From Verrucomicrobiota bacterium (lineage in GTDB: Bacteria; Verrucomicrobiota; Verrucomicrobiia; Verrucomicrobiales; Akkermansiaceae), in NCBI GenBank assembly GCA_026397725.1, contig JAPLUI010000303.1, forward strand, positions 1 to 55,536: 55,536 bases of DNA, in the 5' to 3' direction. Numbering within the stretch: the first letter of the stretch is position 1; every line of letters begins with the position of its first letter. The notes under the pieces are model-generated. The model saw only the letters and a program-made list of their open reading frames with translations, was not told the origin of the DNA and made no database searches. Shown here in pieces: positions 1 through 7,935 of this stretch. The translations under genes and the position numbers were made by a program.

Positions 1-1
1 G

Positions 2-1213
2 GATCACGGTCCGGATCTCCGACGACTCCGACGACCAACCGTCCTCAACCTGACCCACAGCCGGCGCTCAACCCGGTCGCGCTTCAGGGAATCCAACTTG
101 CTCCACGCATTGGCTCTTTTGAGGTCGAACGCTGAGTTCTGTCAGTACCAAATCCCGGTTGTCGCAGCGGGTACGGGGACGCTGCAACTCCGGGTTCCCG
201 CCGGCGCCACCATGACCGATTTGGCCGACATCCCGCTCGACACCAGTTCCGCAATCCTCGACGACACCACGATCAACGTGGTGGCCAAACCGATCGGCGT
301 GACGGGCGGCGATTTTGAAAGCCCAACGGTGACGAGTCAGACAGCTGGCATACCCCTGTGGTTCGACAACACCGTGCAATACGCCGACTGGCTGCAGCCA
401 GCGAACCATGATTTCGGGACGAGTCACGGGTCTCAGTGTGCGTTGCTGCAGCGGATTGGTGGCAATCGCGGCTATATCTATCAGTCCCTGGGCCAGTTGG
501 AGGCGGGGGCGTCGAGCTTGGATTGGTCTTTTGATCATGTCCGGTATAACCCCGCCCTGCGCACGACTGCTACTGGGACTGCTGACATGCGCTTCTTCTA
601 CGGGGTGGCCTTGGCCGCCGGCGATGGGGCGGACATCGATACCCTGGGCTTCACCCAGATCGGCAGCACGATCAGCATTCCGGCAGTGACAACCACCGAT
701 GCGCATCGCTCCGGTTCGGTGGATGTTTCCTCCGTGCCCGCGGGGGCGACCATCTGGGTGGATTTCACATACACCGGGACGGTTGATGATGGCCAGGTAT
801 TCATGCTCGACAACATTGTTACACTGATCGACACGCCCACTGCGGGGTACGCCGCGTGGCAAGCGACCAATGGCGCCACCGGACAGACGCTCGACCAGGA
901 CCACGACAACGACGGCGTGGCCAACGGCATCGAGTACTTCCTCGGCGGCAACACCAACACCACCGGCTTCAAACCGCTGCCCGGCGTATCTAACAGCGGT
1001 GGTGCCCTCAGCGTCACCTGGACCAAGGCGGCCAATTACACCGGCAGCTACGGCCCCGACTTCGTGGTGGAAACGTCCGAGTCTCTATCAGGAGGCTGGG
1101 TGCCGGAATCCTCGCCCGGCGCCGTCACCATCACCGGCAACGAGGTGAAATACACCTTCCCGTCACCGCTCGGCAGCAAGAACTTCGCCCGCCTCGTCGT
1201 CACCGGCCCGTGA
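2..1213 (+). CDS. Secreted protein with Ig-like N-terminus and a shared C-terminal domain (5' partial)
   Basis: The reading frame is open to the left edge, so the start lies outside the window or has been lost. From about base 137 the product reads as the end of a bacterial Ig-like (SwmB-type) domain. A beta-sandwich-like region of roughly 150 residues follows, rich in Ser and Thr. The last 125 residues (from about base 850) form a compact domain with an Asp-rich calcium-type loop (DHDNDGVANG) and the ending FARLVVTGP. This C-terminal domain recurs at the end of the SGNH giant at 21.9-26.7 kb. The first 40 or so codons are Arg-rich and unlike the family, while the other two forward frames give more protein-like short stretches over the same bases. 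A frameshift or decay near the left edge is therefore possible. No catalytic motif is seen and the function is unknown. Confidence 0.7.
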   Translation, partial: DHGPDLRRLRRPTVLNLTHSRRSTRSRFRESNLLHALALLRSNAEFCQYQIPVVAAGTGTLQLRVPAGATMTDLADIPLDTSSAILDDTTINVVAKPIGVTGGDFESPTVTSQTAGIPLWFDNTVQYADWLQPANHDFGTSHGSQCALLQRIGGNRGYIYQSLGQLEAGASSLDWSFDHVRYNPALRTTATGTADMRFFYGVALAAGDGADIDTLGFTQIGSTISIPAVTTTDAHRSGSVDVSSVPAGATIWVDFTYTGTVDDGQVFMLDNIVTLIDTPTAGYAAWQATNGATGQTLDQDHDNDGVANGIEYFLGGNTNTTGFKPLPGVSNSGGALSVTWTKAANYTGSYGPDFVVETSESLSGGWVPESSPGAVTITGNEVKYTFPSPLGSKNFARLVVTGP

Positions 1214-1410
1214 CCGGAAAACCGGGCGTGGCGGCCTCGCCACGCCCTACCAATCGCCAACCGTACCCCAAAAGCGGCAGGTCACTCGCGATGATTTTAT
1301 CGATGAATTCCCGATTTGGTGAAAGGTCGGGTGCTTGCGGGCGTTTTGGTGCGTCGAGGACGACGCGCATTTCCATAGATCATCCATTGCAACCAAACCA
1401 CAGACCAAAC

Positions 1411-3522
1411 ATGAAAGCCATGAATCAAACCATGAATCGCAAGCACCGAGCGGGAACCGCAGTATTGTTAGGGATTTGCGTCACGCTGGGACTTGCCGTC
1501 GCGGCCCCGGGCCAGTCACCCGCCCTGACCCCGGCCGGAGAGAAACTCCAGGCGCAGTATGCGACGGCGTTCAAGGACGTGCAGGCGGAGATCACCAAGG
1601 CCGTGCCGCCCGTCAATGAGCCGAAGAAAGCCACGTTCCAGGCCGCTCGCGAGGCGGTTAGAAAAGCCCAGGCGGATGTGGCTGCGGCGCAGGCGCCCTT
1701 CGACAAGATCGAGGGGGCGGAAGGATTGGTGGGTCACCGCAAGGGCAAGTGGATCGGCGGTGCCGAGAAAGGCATTGCCGCTGCGGAGGCGGCGCTGAAG
1801 AAGGCGACCACGGACGCGGAACGCGAAGCCGCGAAGAAAGATCTGGCCCACTGGCAGGCGGACCTCGAAGCCGGCCGCAAGGCGCTGGTGGTATCACAGG
1901 CGGCCCTGGACGCGGCCAAGGCGGATGAAGCGAAGTACAAGCAAGCCAAACAAGCCGCCCAGGCCGCGCTGGATGCGGCGGTGGCGAAGGAATTGCAGGC
2001 AGCCAAAGACTTGCTCGCCGACGCGATGCCGTTCTTGTCGAGTGACAAGCTGGATGCGCAACTCGTCAAGTGCGCCGTGCTGGCCAATGCCACGCCGAAG
2101 GGGCTGACGGAATTCGCGCAGCAGGGTAAGGAACAGGAAGCGCTGGTGGTGAAGCTCCTCGCCGACACCGCGCTAATGAAGGAGATGCTCGGGGCTGGCG
2201 GGGCCAAGGATGGAAAGTATGGGGCGGCCATGCAAATTTATACCTCCATTCAAAAAGCCAGCCCGCGGGCCAAGGAGGGCATCTTCCAGCGTCTGGCGGT
2301 GGCCACCAGCATCGAGCATGCGGAGCCGGTAAAGCAGGTAAATCCCGTCGCCGCCGCCAACGCCCCGGCCTTTGTGGATCCCGTGAAACGCTACCTGCAT
2401 TTCGAAAAAGCCTACCTCGGCGGCGAACTCGACCCCGCCTTCAAGGATCTGTCCGCTTGGGAATTGCGCAACGTCATCAATGGCAATGAGCCGGATGAAA
2501 CCCTCATCTGGGGACGCGCGATGCTCCGCAACTACCGCCCCGACCACATCCTCAATCCAGACTACGGCTGGCGCTATTCGGGCGCGGTGACCACGGATGT
2601 CAAATACGGCTCGGAAAATGTGAAGTTCGACCGCCCGGAGCTGCAGGACTATCAGAACATCATCATGAACGGTGGCGTCTGCGGACGGCGCGCGTTCTTC
2701 GGCCGGTTCATCCTGCGGTGCTTCGGCATCCCGACCGTGGCCCGGCCCCAGGTCGGCCACGGGGCGCTGGCCCATTGGACCCCGGACGGATGGATCGTCA
2801 ATCTGGGCGCAGGCTGGGGCAGTCGCGAATCCAATGGGGTGATGCAGATGACGGACGCCGACTTCGTCCTGGAAACGCAGTCCCGCAAACACCCGCAGGA
2901 ATTAGCGAAAGCCCTGCGTGCCCAGTGGGCGGGCGATGCGCTCGGCGAACCGAAATACATCAGCATGCAGCCGGGTTCCGGAGGCTTGTGGAATGTGCTC
3001 TCCCAGTTCCAGAAAATGCTGATCGTTGCCGAAACCAAGGCGGTCACACTCGCCGCGCGCGGCACGGAACTGGGCGAGGCCAACCTGTCGGCTGAAACCA
3101 TGGCCACGGCCTTGGTGAAAGCGGAGGTTTCGCAGGACGACATGAAGATCGCCACCTCGACGGACGGCGTGATCACCATCCCCGCCGCCGCCTGCGAAGG
3201 TGGCAATCCGTTAGTCAAGAGCTTCCTCGGCGGTCAACAGATGACCTGCGCCCAGCCATTCCATTTCGATGTCAGTGTTCCGAGAGCCGGCAAATACCAG
3301 CTCAGCACGCGCATCGTCACCGTGCGTGACACCTCACCCCTCCTGCTGACGCTGAACAAGGCCACGGAAGGGATCGGGATGCCCATTCCCTACACGCTCG
3401 GAGCTTGGCAGCAGACTCCGCCGGTGACGGTGGAACTCAAACAGGGCGGGAACACCCTTGCCTTCACCAATCAGACCAGGGCCTTCGCACTCAAGGATCT
3501 CACGCTCACGCCAGTGAAGTAA
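1411..3522 (+). CDS. Secreted coiled-coil protein with transglutaminase-like domain
   Basis: This is a 703-residue protein. I chose the ATG at 1411 because it starts a clear signal peptide (basic MNRKHRAG, then a hydrophobic core ending near AAPGQS); upstream in-frame sequence looks non-coding. Residues about 50-230 are Ala/Lys/Glu-rich with heptad character, so a long coiled coil is likely. Residues about 330-520 resemble a transglutaminase/papain-like fold: Cys424 in GGVCGRR, then His450 and His455 in GHGALAHW, and a Trp/Gly-rich strand. The final 130 residues look like a beta-sandwich ending in a Leu-rich strand, similar to carbohydrate-binding modules. The family is known for peptidase or cross-linking chemistry, but the substrate here is unknown. 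It is the first complete gene of the glycan-degradation block. The catalytic assignment is inferred from motif order only. Confidence 0.65.
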   Translation: MKAMNQTMNRKHRAGTAVLLGICVTLGLAVAAPGQSPALTPAGEKLQAQYATAFKDVQAEITKAVPPVNEPKKATFQAAREAVRKAQADVAAAQAPFDKIEGAEGLVGHRKGKWIGGAEKGIAAAEAALKKATTDAEREAAKKDLAHWQADLEAGRKALVVSQAALDAAKADEAKYKQAKQAAQAALDAAVAKELQAAKDLLADAMPFLSSDKLDAQLVKCAVLANATPKGLTEFAQQGKEQEALVVKLLADTALMKEMLGAGGAKDGKYGAAMQIYTSIQKASPRAKEGIFQRLAVATSIEHAEPVKQVNPVAAANAPAFVDPVKRYLHFEKAYLGGELDPAFKDLSAWELRNVINGNEPDETLIWGRAMLRNYRPDHILNPDYGWRYSGAVTTDVKYGSENVKFDRPELQDYQNIIMNGGVCGRRAFFGRFILRCFGIPTVARPQVGHGALAHWTPDGWIVNLGAGWGSRESNGVMQMTDADFVLETQSRKHPQELAKALRAQWAGDALGEPKYISMQPGSGGLWNVLSQFQKMLIVAETKAVTLAARGTELGEANLSAETMATALVKAEVSQDDMKIATSTDGVITIPAAACEGGNPLVKSFLGGQQMTCAQPFHFDVSVPRAGKYQLSTRIVTVRDTSPLLLTLNKATEGIGMPIPYTLGAWQQTPPVTVELKQGGNTLAFTNQTRAFALKDLTLTPVK

Positions 3523-3594
3523 AAGGAAATCCCTCTCAGACATCAGCCCCTCATGCGCACCCATCTTGAAAAGCAATTTCCTACTACAATCACT

Positions 3595-5811
3595 ATGAAA
3601 TCCACAACTTCAGAATCTTGTTTGGGAATGCAACTGTCTCGCCGGTGCGTTTTGGGTGCAATGGCAGCCGTGGCGCTTGCCCTGCCGGCAAGGGTCTGCG
3701 CCGAAACGGTCGGCGTGTTTTATGATCCGGCTGTGGAGCAGATCAAGATTGCCGCCGGCGACGTGAAAGCGGCGTTGGAGAAAAACAAGTTCACGGTGGA
3801 AATGTTGCCGGTGGCCTCGCTGAAGGCATCGTATCCCAACAAGAAAGTTGTCATCGCCCTGGCGTCCGATGCCACCGTGACCGCTGCGCTCGTCGCTCAA
3901 GGTGGAAGCAAAGTGGCCGGGTTGGGCGAACAGGCGTATGGGCTGCGAACCACGGAAACTCCGCAGAAATCCTTCTGGGCGCTGGGCGGCGACGCGAACG
4001 GCGCGATGTATGGCGGATTTCAAATTGCCGAGAATCTCAAATTCAACCAGTTCGCCGGCAGCTACCACAACGAGGAGTCGCCGGCCATTCTGAAACGCGG
4101 CATCAAACTCAACCTGCCGTTGGATCTCAACAGCGCCACTTACTTTTCGGCCAGCAGGGTGAGCGACTCCGCCAAGCAGGCGATTCCCCATGTGTGGGAC
4201 ATGGGTTTCTGGGCCGCGTGGTTCGATGAGATGGCGCGGAATCGTTACAACGTCGTTTCCGTCTGGAACAATCATCCGTTCACTTCGATGATCAAAATGG
4301 CGGATTACCCCGATGTCGCCATTCAGAATGTCACCGGATACGACGGCTACTCGAAGGTCATGTCCATGGATGAGAAGATCGACCACTGGAGGAAGGTCAT
4401 GGCTTACGCACATTCGCGCGGCTTCGATTTCTATCTGATCAACTGGAACATCTGGACCGACGGCGCGACCGGCAAATACGGAATCACCGACGACAAAGAG
4501 AAAGCCACGACCAACCCGGCGACCATCACCTACATGAGGAAGTGCATGACGACACTTCTGGAGACTTACCCGGATCTCGACGGCTTCGGCATCACGCAAG
4601 GCGAACATATGTCCGGCAACAAGGCAGATGAAGCGGCGTTTTTGGGAAACACCTACGGCAAGGGCATGGCGGAATACGCCAAGCGCCATCCCGAACGGAA
4701 ACTGCGATTCATCCATCGCTGGCACATGGCGGATTTTCCGGAGATTAAAAAAAGTTTCGCCGGGCTGATGCAGCTTCCCAATGTCACATTCGACATGTCC
4801 TACAAATACAGCAAGGCGCACATGTATGCGACGCCTGTGCCTGGCTGGATGACAGACAACGAACAGAATGCGCTCCGGGAAAACGGCCTGAAGTCCTGGC
4901 AGACGGTTCGCAATGACAGTTTATACTTCGTCCATTGGGGAGACCCGGATTTCGCGCGGGCTTATTTGAAGGGCCTGCCGGGACAGGGCGATTGGTTCAG
5001 GGGATTCTTGATGGGTTCGGATGGATTCGCCCCCACCAAGGTATTTTATAGCAAGAACAGCGCGACGCAGGGACTTCTCGAAGTCCACCGGCAGTGGTAT
5101 CTGTTCATGCTGTGGGGCCGCCTCGCCTACAATCCGGCCACCCCCGACGCGGTGTTCAAGAACCACATGGCACTCAGGTTTCCTGAAGTTTCCCCGGAGA
5201 AATTGTTTGCCGCCTGGAGCAAGGCCTCACGCGGATTGCCCAAGGCCACCGACCTCGTTCATGGGAAGATGCAACTCGACTTTCAGTGGTGGCCGGAGGG
5301 TTGCCAATCGCAAAATGGTTTTGTGACGGCGGCGATGTTCGCCGCCGCCGACCCCGGCAAAGGCTCGACGCTGTGCAGCATTGCCGACTCCGCAGCGAAC
5401 AAATGCGCCGGCGGCAAAAGCTCCTATGCACTGGCCGATGAAATCGAAGCGGATGCCTTGGCGGCTCTTGCCATTGTCGCCAAAATGAACTCAGCGCCGA
5501 ACACCGAGTTGGGCGTGACGATCAACAGCATCAAGTCCATGTCCTACCTCTCGATTTACTATGCATGCAAAATCCGCGGAGCGACGCACCTGAAGGCCAG
5601 TGACAAGGAGAAGGCCAGAGACGCGCTGGGCACGGCCTACTGCTGGTGGATGAAGTATTCCAACCTGATGGACTCCATGTTCACGGGAATGAAAATGCAG
5701 CGCACCGAAGATCTTCCCAACTGGCATGTGCATGACAAATCCGTGCTCAAGGAATACACCGACCTCGGCGGCGTTGGGACACCTTCCTGCGAGGAGAACA
5801 ATTCAAAATAA
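3595..5811 (+). CDS. Alpha-glucuronidase-superfamily-like glycoside hydrolase, Tat-like signal
   Basis: A 738-residue protein from the ATG at 3595; an upstream in-frame ATG at 3553 is possible. The N-terminus carries a twin-arginine-like motif (SRRCVLGA) followed by a hydrophobic stretch ending at VCAE, so export of a folded protein is likely. Residues about 25-170 resemble the alpha/beta N-terminal domain found before GH20/GH67/GH115 barrels, including an ALGGDANGAMYGG stretch. A barrel-like domain follows, with many Trp and acidic residues (WNNHPF, LINWNIWTDG, GFGITQGEH), the last being a candidate site for a catalytic acid. The C-terminal third is helical. It lies 9 bases upstream of the DUF5060-type gene and is probably co-transcribed with it. 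Family assignment is by overall pattern; the exact GH family is not certain. Confidence 0.6.
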   Translation: MKSTTSESCLGMQLSRRCVLGAMAAVALALPARVCAETVGVFYDPAVEQIKIAAGDVKAALEKNKFTVEMLPVASLKASYPNKKVVIALASDATVTAALVAQGGSKVAGLGEQAYGLRTTETPQKSFWALGGDANGAMYGGFQIAENLKFNQFAGSYHNEESPAILKRGIKLNLPLDLNSATYFSASRVSDSAKQAIPHVWDMGFWAAWFDEMARNRYNVVSVWNNHPFTSMIKMADYPDVAIQNVTGYDGYSKVMSMDEKIDHWRKVMAYAHSRGFDFYLINWNIWTDGATGKYGITDDKEKATTNPATITYMRKCMTTLLETYPDLDGFGITQGEHMSGNKADEAAFLGNTYGKGMAEYAKRHPERKLRFIHRWHMADFPEIKKSFAGLMQLPNVTFDMSYKYSKAHMYATPVPGWMTDNEQNALRENGLKSWQTVRNDSLYFVHWGDPDFARAYLKGLPGQGDWFRGFLMGSDGFAPTKVFYSKNSATQGLLEVHRQWYLFMLWGRLAYNPATPDAVFKNHMALRFPEVSPEKLFAAWSKASRGLPKATDLVHGKMQLDFQWWPEGCQSQNGFVTAAMFAAADPGKGSTLCSIADSAANKCAGGKSSYALADEIEADALAALAIVAKMNSAPNTELGVTINSIKSMSYLSIYYACKIRGATHLKASDKEKARDALGTAYCWWMKYSNLMDSMFTGMKMQRTEDLPNWHVHDKSVLKEYTDLGGVGTPSCEENNSK

Positions 5812-5820
5812 CTTCGCCCT

Positions 5821-7734
5821 ATGAAGAACCGTCATGTCAGCTTGCTCCTTGTCCCCCTGCTGCTCGCCCCGCTGAAGCCGCTGAGCGCCGCTGACTTACT
5901 CCCAGTCGGTGTGTTGTGCAGCGCCGCCACTCCAATGCTCGCCGCCTCTTCGGTAAGCGGTGAACTCAAACAATGGCACAAGGTCACCCTCACACTCGAT
6001 GGACCGCAGGCGACGGAGACGGACACCGATCCGAATCCGTTCACCGATTACCGGATGGAGGTGACGTTCATCCATGAGTTCGGCACGCCCAGCTACAAAG
6101 TGCCGGGCTACTTTGCTGCCGATGGCAACGCCGCCGAGACTTCGGCCACATCCGGGAACAAATGGCGCGCGCATCTCTCGCCGGACAAGACGGGCAAGTG
6201 GACTTACAAAGTCTCGTTTCTCAAGGGCAAAAATGTGGCGGTGGACGAGAGCGCGAAGGGCACAGCCGTCGCCGGCTCTGACACTCTCAGCGGCAGCTTC
6301 CACGTCGCCTCCACCGACAAGACCGGGCGCGATTTCCGCGCGAAGGGCCGGCTGACCTATGTGGGCGGGCATTATCTGCAATTCGCCGGCACGAAGGAGT
6401 ATTTCCTCAAGGCGGGTGCGGATGCCCCGGAAAACTTCCTCGCCTATCGCGAGTTCGACGGTGATTTCACAAAAGATGGTCACAATGACAACTTGGTGAA
6501 AGACTGGAAGCCGCACGTGCAGGACTGGAAGCCCGGCGATCCCACTTGGCAGAACGGCAAGGGCAAGGGTATCATCGGCGCAGTGAATTATCTGGCGGGC
6601 AAGGGCGCGAACGCGGTGTCGTTCCTCACGATGAACATCCGCGGCGACGACCAGAACGTTTTCCCTTATGTGTCCTACACCGATTACGCGCATTTGGACG
6701 TTTCGCGTCTGGACCAGTGGGAACTGGTGCTGGCGCATGCGCAGAAGCGCGGTTTGTTCCTGCACTTCAAGACGCAGGAGGCAGAGAACCAGGGGTTGCT
6801 GGATGGCGGCGAAACCGGCCCGCAGCGGAAGCTCTACTACCGCGAGTTGATCGCGCGGTTCGGGCATCACCTCGCGTTGAACTGGAACATGGGCGAGGAG
6901 ATTGGTCCGGGGCTGGAGAAAGCGCCGACCCCGCCCCAGCTCACGCCGCAGCGACTGGCGATGGCAGAGTATTTCCACAGGAACGATCCCTACCGTCATC
7001 ACGTCGTCATTCACAACGGGAGGATGGCGTTCGACGATCTCCTCGGGCCGAAGTCAAAATACACCGGTGTTTCGATCCAATACAGTTGGAGTGCTGCGCA
7101 CCAGAAGACGTTGGAGTGGCTCAAGAAATCCGAGGCCGCCGGCAAGCCGTGGGCGGTCGCCAACGACGAGCAGAATCCCGCCGAAATGGGCGTGCCGCCC
7201 GATCCCGGCTACCAGGGGCACAGCGGTGAAGGCATTCAAGACGGCAAGCCGTACACGCTGCACGACGTTCGGAAGAGCTGTCTCTGGGGCACGCTGCTAG
7301 CCGGCGGCTGGGGCGTGGAATACTACTTCGGCTACAAGCTTCCGCAGTCCGATCTCAGTTGTCAGGATTACCGCAGCCGTGACCAGAGTTGGGACTACTG
7401 CCGCATTGCGCTGGAGTTCTTCCCGGCGAACCAGATTCCGTTCTGGGAGATGCAGAACGCCAACGCACTCGTCGGCAACGCGGCGAACACGAATGACAAA
7501 TACTGCCTGGCCAAAGCGGGCGAGGTGTATGTCGTGTTCCTCGCCAACGGGGGCACAACCGATCTCGATCTGAGCAGCGCGAAGGGAACATTCACCGTGC
7601 AGTGGTTCAACCCGCGCACGGGCGGCAAACTGGCGGATGGCTCGGTGAAATCCGTCGCGGGAAGCGGTCGAGTATCGCTGGGCAATCTGCCGGCGGATGC
7701 CGGTCAGGACTGGCTGGTGGTGGTGCGGCGGTAA
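5821..7734 (+). CDS. DUF5060-type glycoside hydrolase (apiosidase/DUF4038-like barrel)
   Basis: A 637-residue secreted protein with a signal peptide ending near SAAD. Residues about 40-165 match the DUF5060 pattern: a beta-sandwich beginning KQWHKVTLTLDGP with the F/YFAADG segment and a GKWTYKVSF strand. A TIM-barrel follows, with KGANAVSFLTMNIRGDD, a HFKTQEAEN segment and ALNWNMGEEIG, where the paired Glu residues are candidates for the acid/base. The last 90 residues resemble the small beta domain often annotated as a collagen-binding-like domain in this family, ending NLPADAGQDWLVVVRR. It starts 9 bases after the preceding stop codon. Related enzymes cleave glycosidic bonds in plant or algal polysaccharides; the substrate here is unknown. 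Confidence 0.75.
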   Translation: MKNRHVSLLLVPLLLAPLKPLSAADLLPVGVLCSAATPMLAASSVSGELKQWHKVTLTLDGPQATETDTDPNPFTDYRMEVTFIHEFGTPSYKVPGYFAADGNAAETSATSGNKWRAHLSPDKTGKWTYKVSFLKGKNVAVDESAKGTAVAGSDTLSGSFHVASTDKTGRDFRAKGRLTYVGGHYLQFAGTKEYFLKAGADAPENFLAYREFDGDFTKDGHNDNLVKDWKPHVQDWKPGDPTWQNGKGKGIIGAVNYLAGKGANAVSFLTMNIRGDDQNVFPYVSYTDYAHLDVSRLDQWELVLAHAQKRGLFLHFKTQEAENQGLLDGGETGPQRKLYYRELIARFGHHLALNWNMGEEIGPGLEKAPTPPQLTPQRLAMAEYFHRNDPYRHHVVIHNGRMAFDDLLGPKSKYTGVSIQYSWSAAHQKTLEWLKKSEAAGKPWAVANDEQNPAEMGVPPDPGYQGHSGEGIQDGKPYTLHDVRKSCLWGTLLAGGWGVEYYFGYKLPQSDLSCQDYRSRDQSWDYCRIALEFFPANQIPFWEMQNANALVGNAANTNDKYCLAKAGEVYVVFLANGGTTDLDLSSAKGTFTVQWFNPRTGGKLADGSVKSVAGSGRVSLGNLPADAGQDWLVVVRR

Positions 7735-7935
7735 CGCAATGCCCGCCAGATGATGCCATAACTTTATGAGGCCAACCCCCCAAAACCAATTTCCTGTCCA
7801 TGATGGGCGAAACCATCGCACTCACCTTGACGGGATCCTGACATCCGCATGCGGAGCCGCTTCATTTTCCCTTTCCCGGACCTGCCTCCCGGAATTCTCC
7901 ACCCAAGTGAAACAGCAAAACCCCTGACATTTCAT

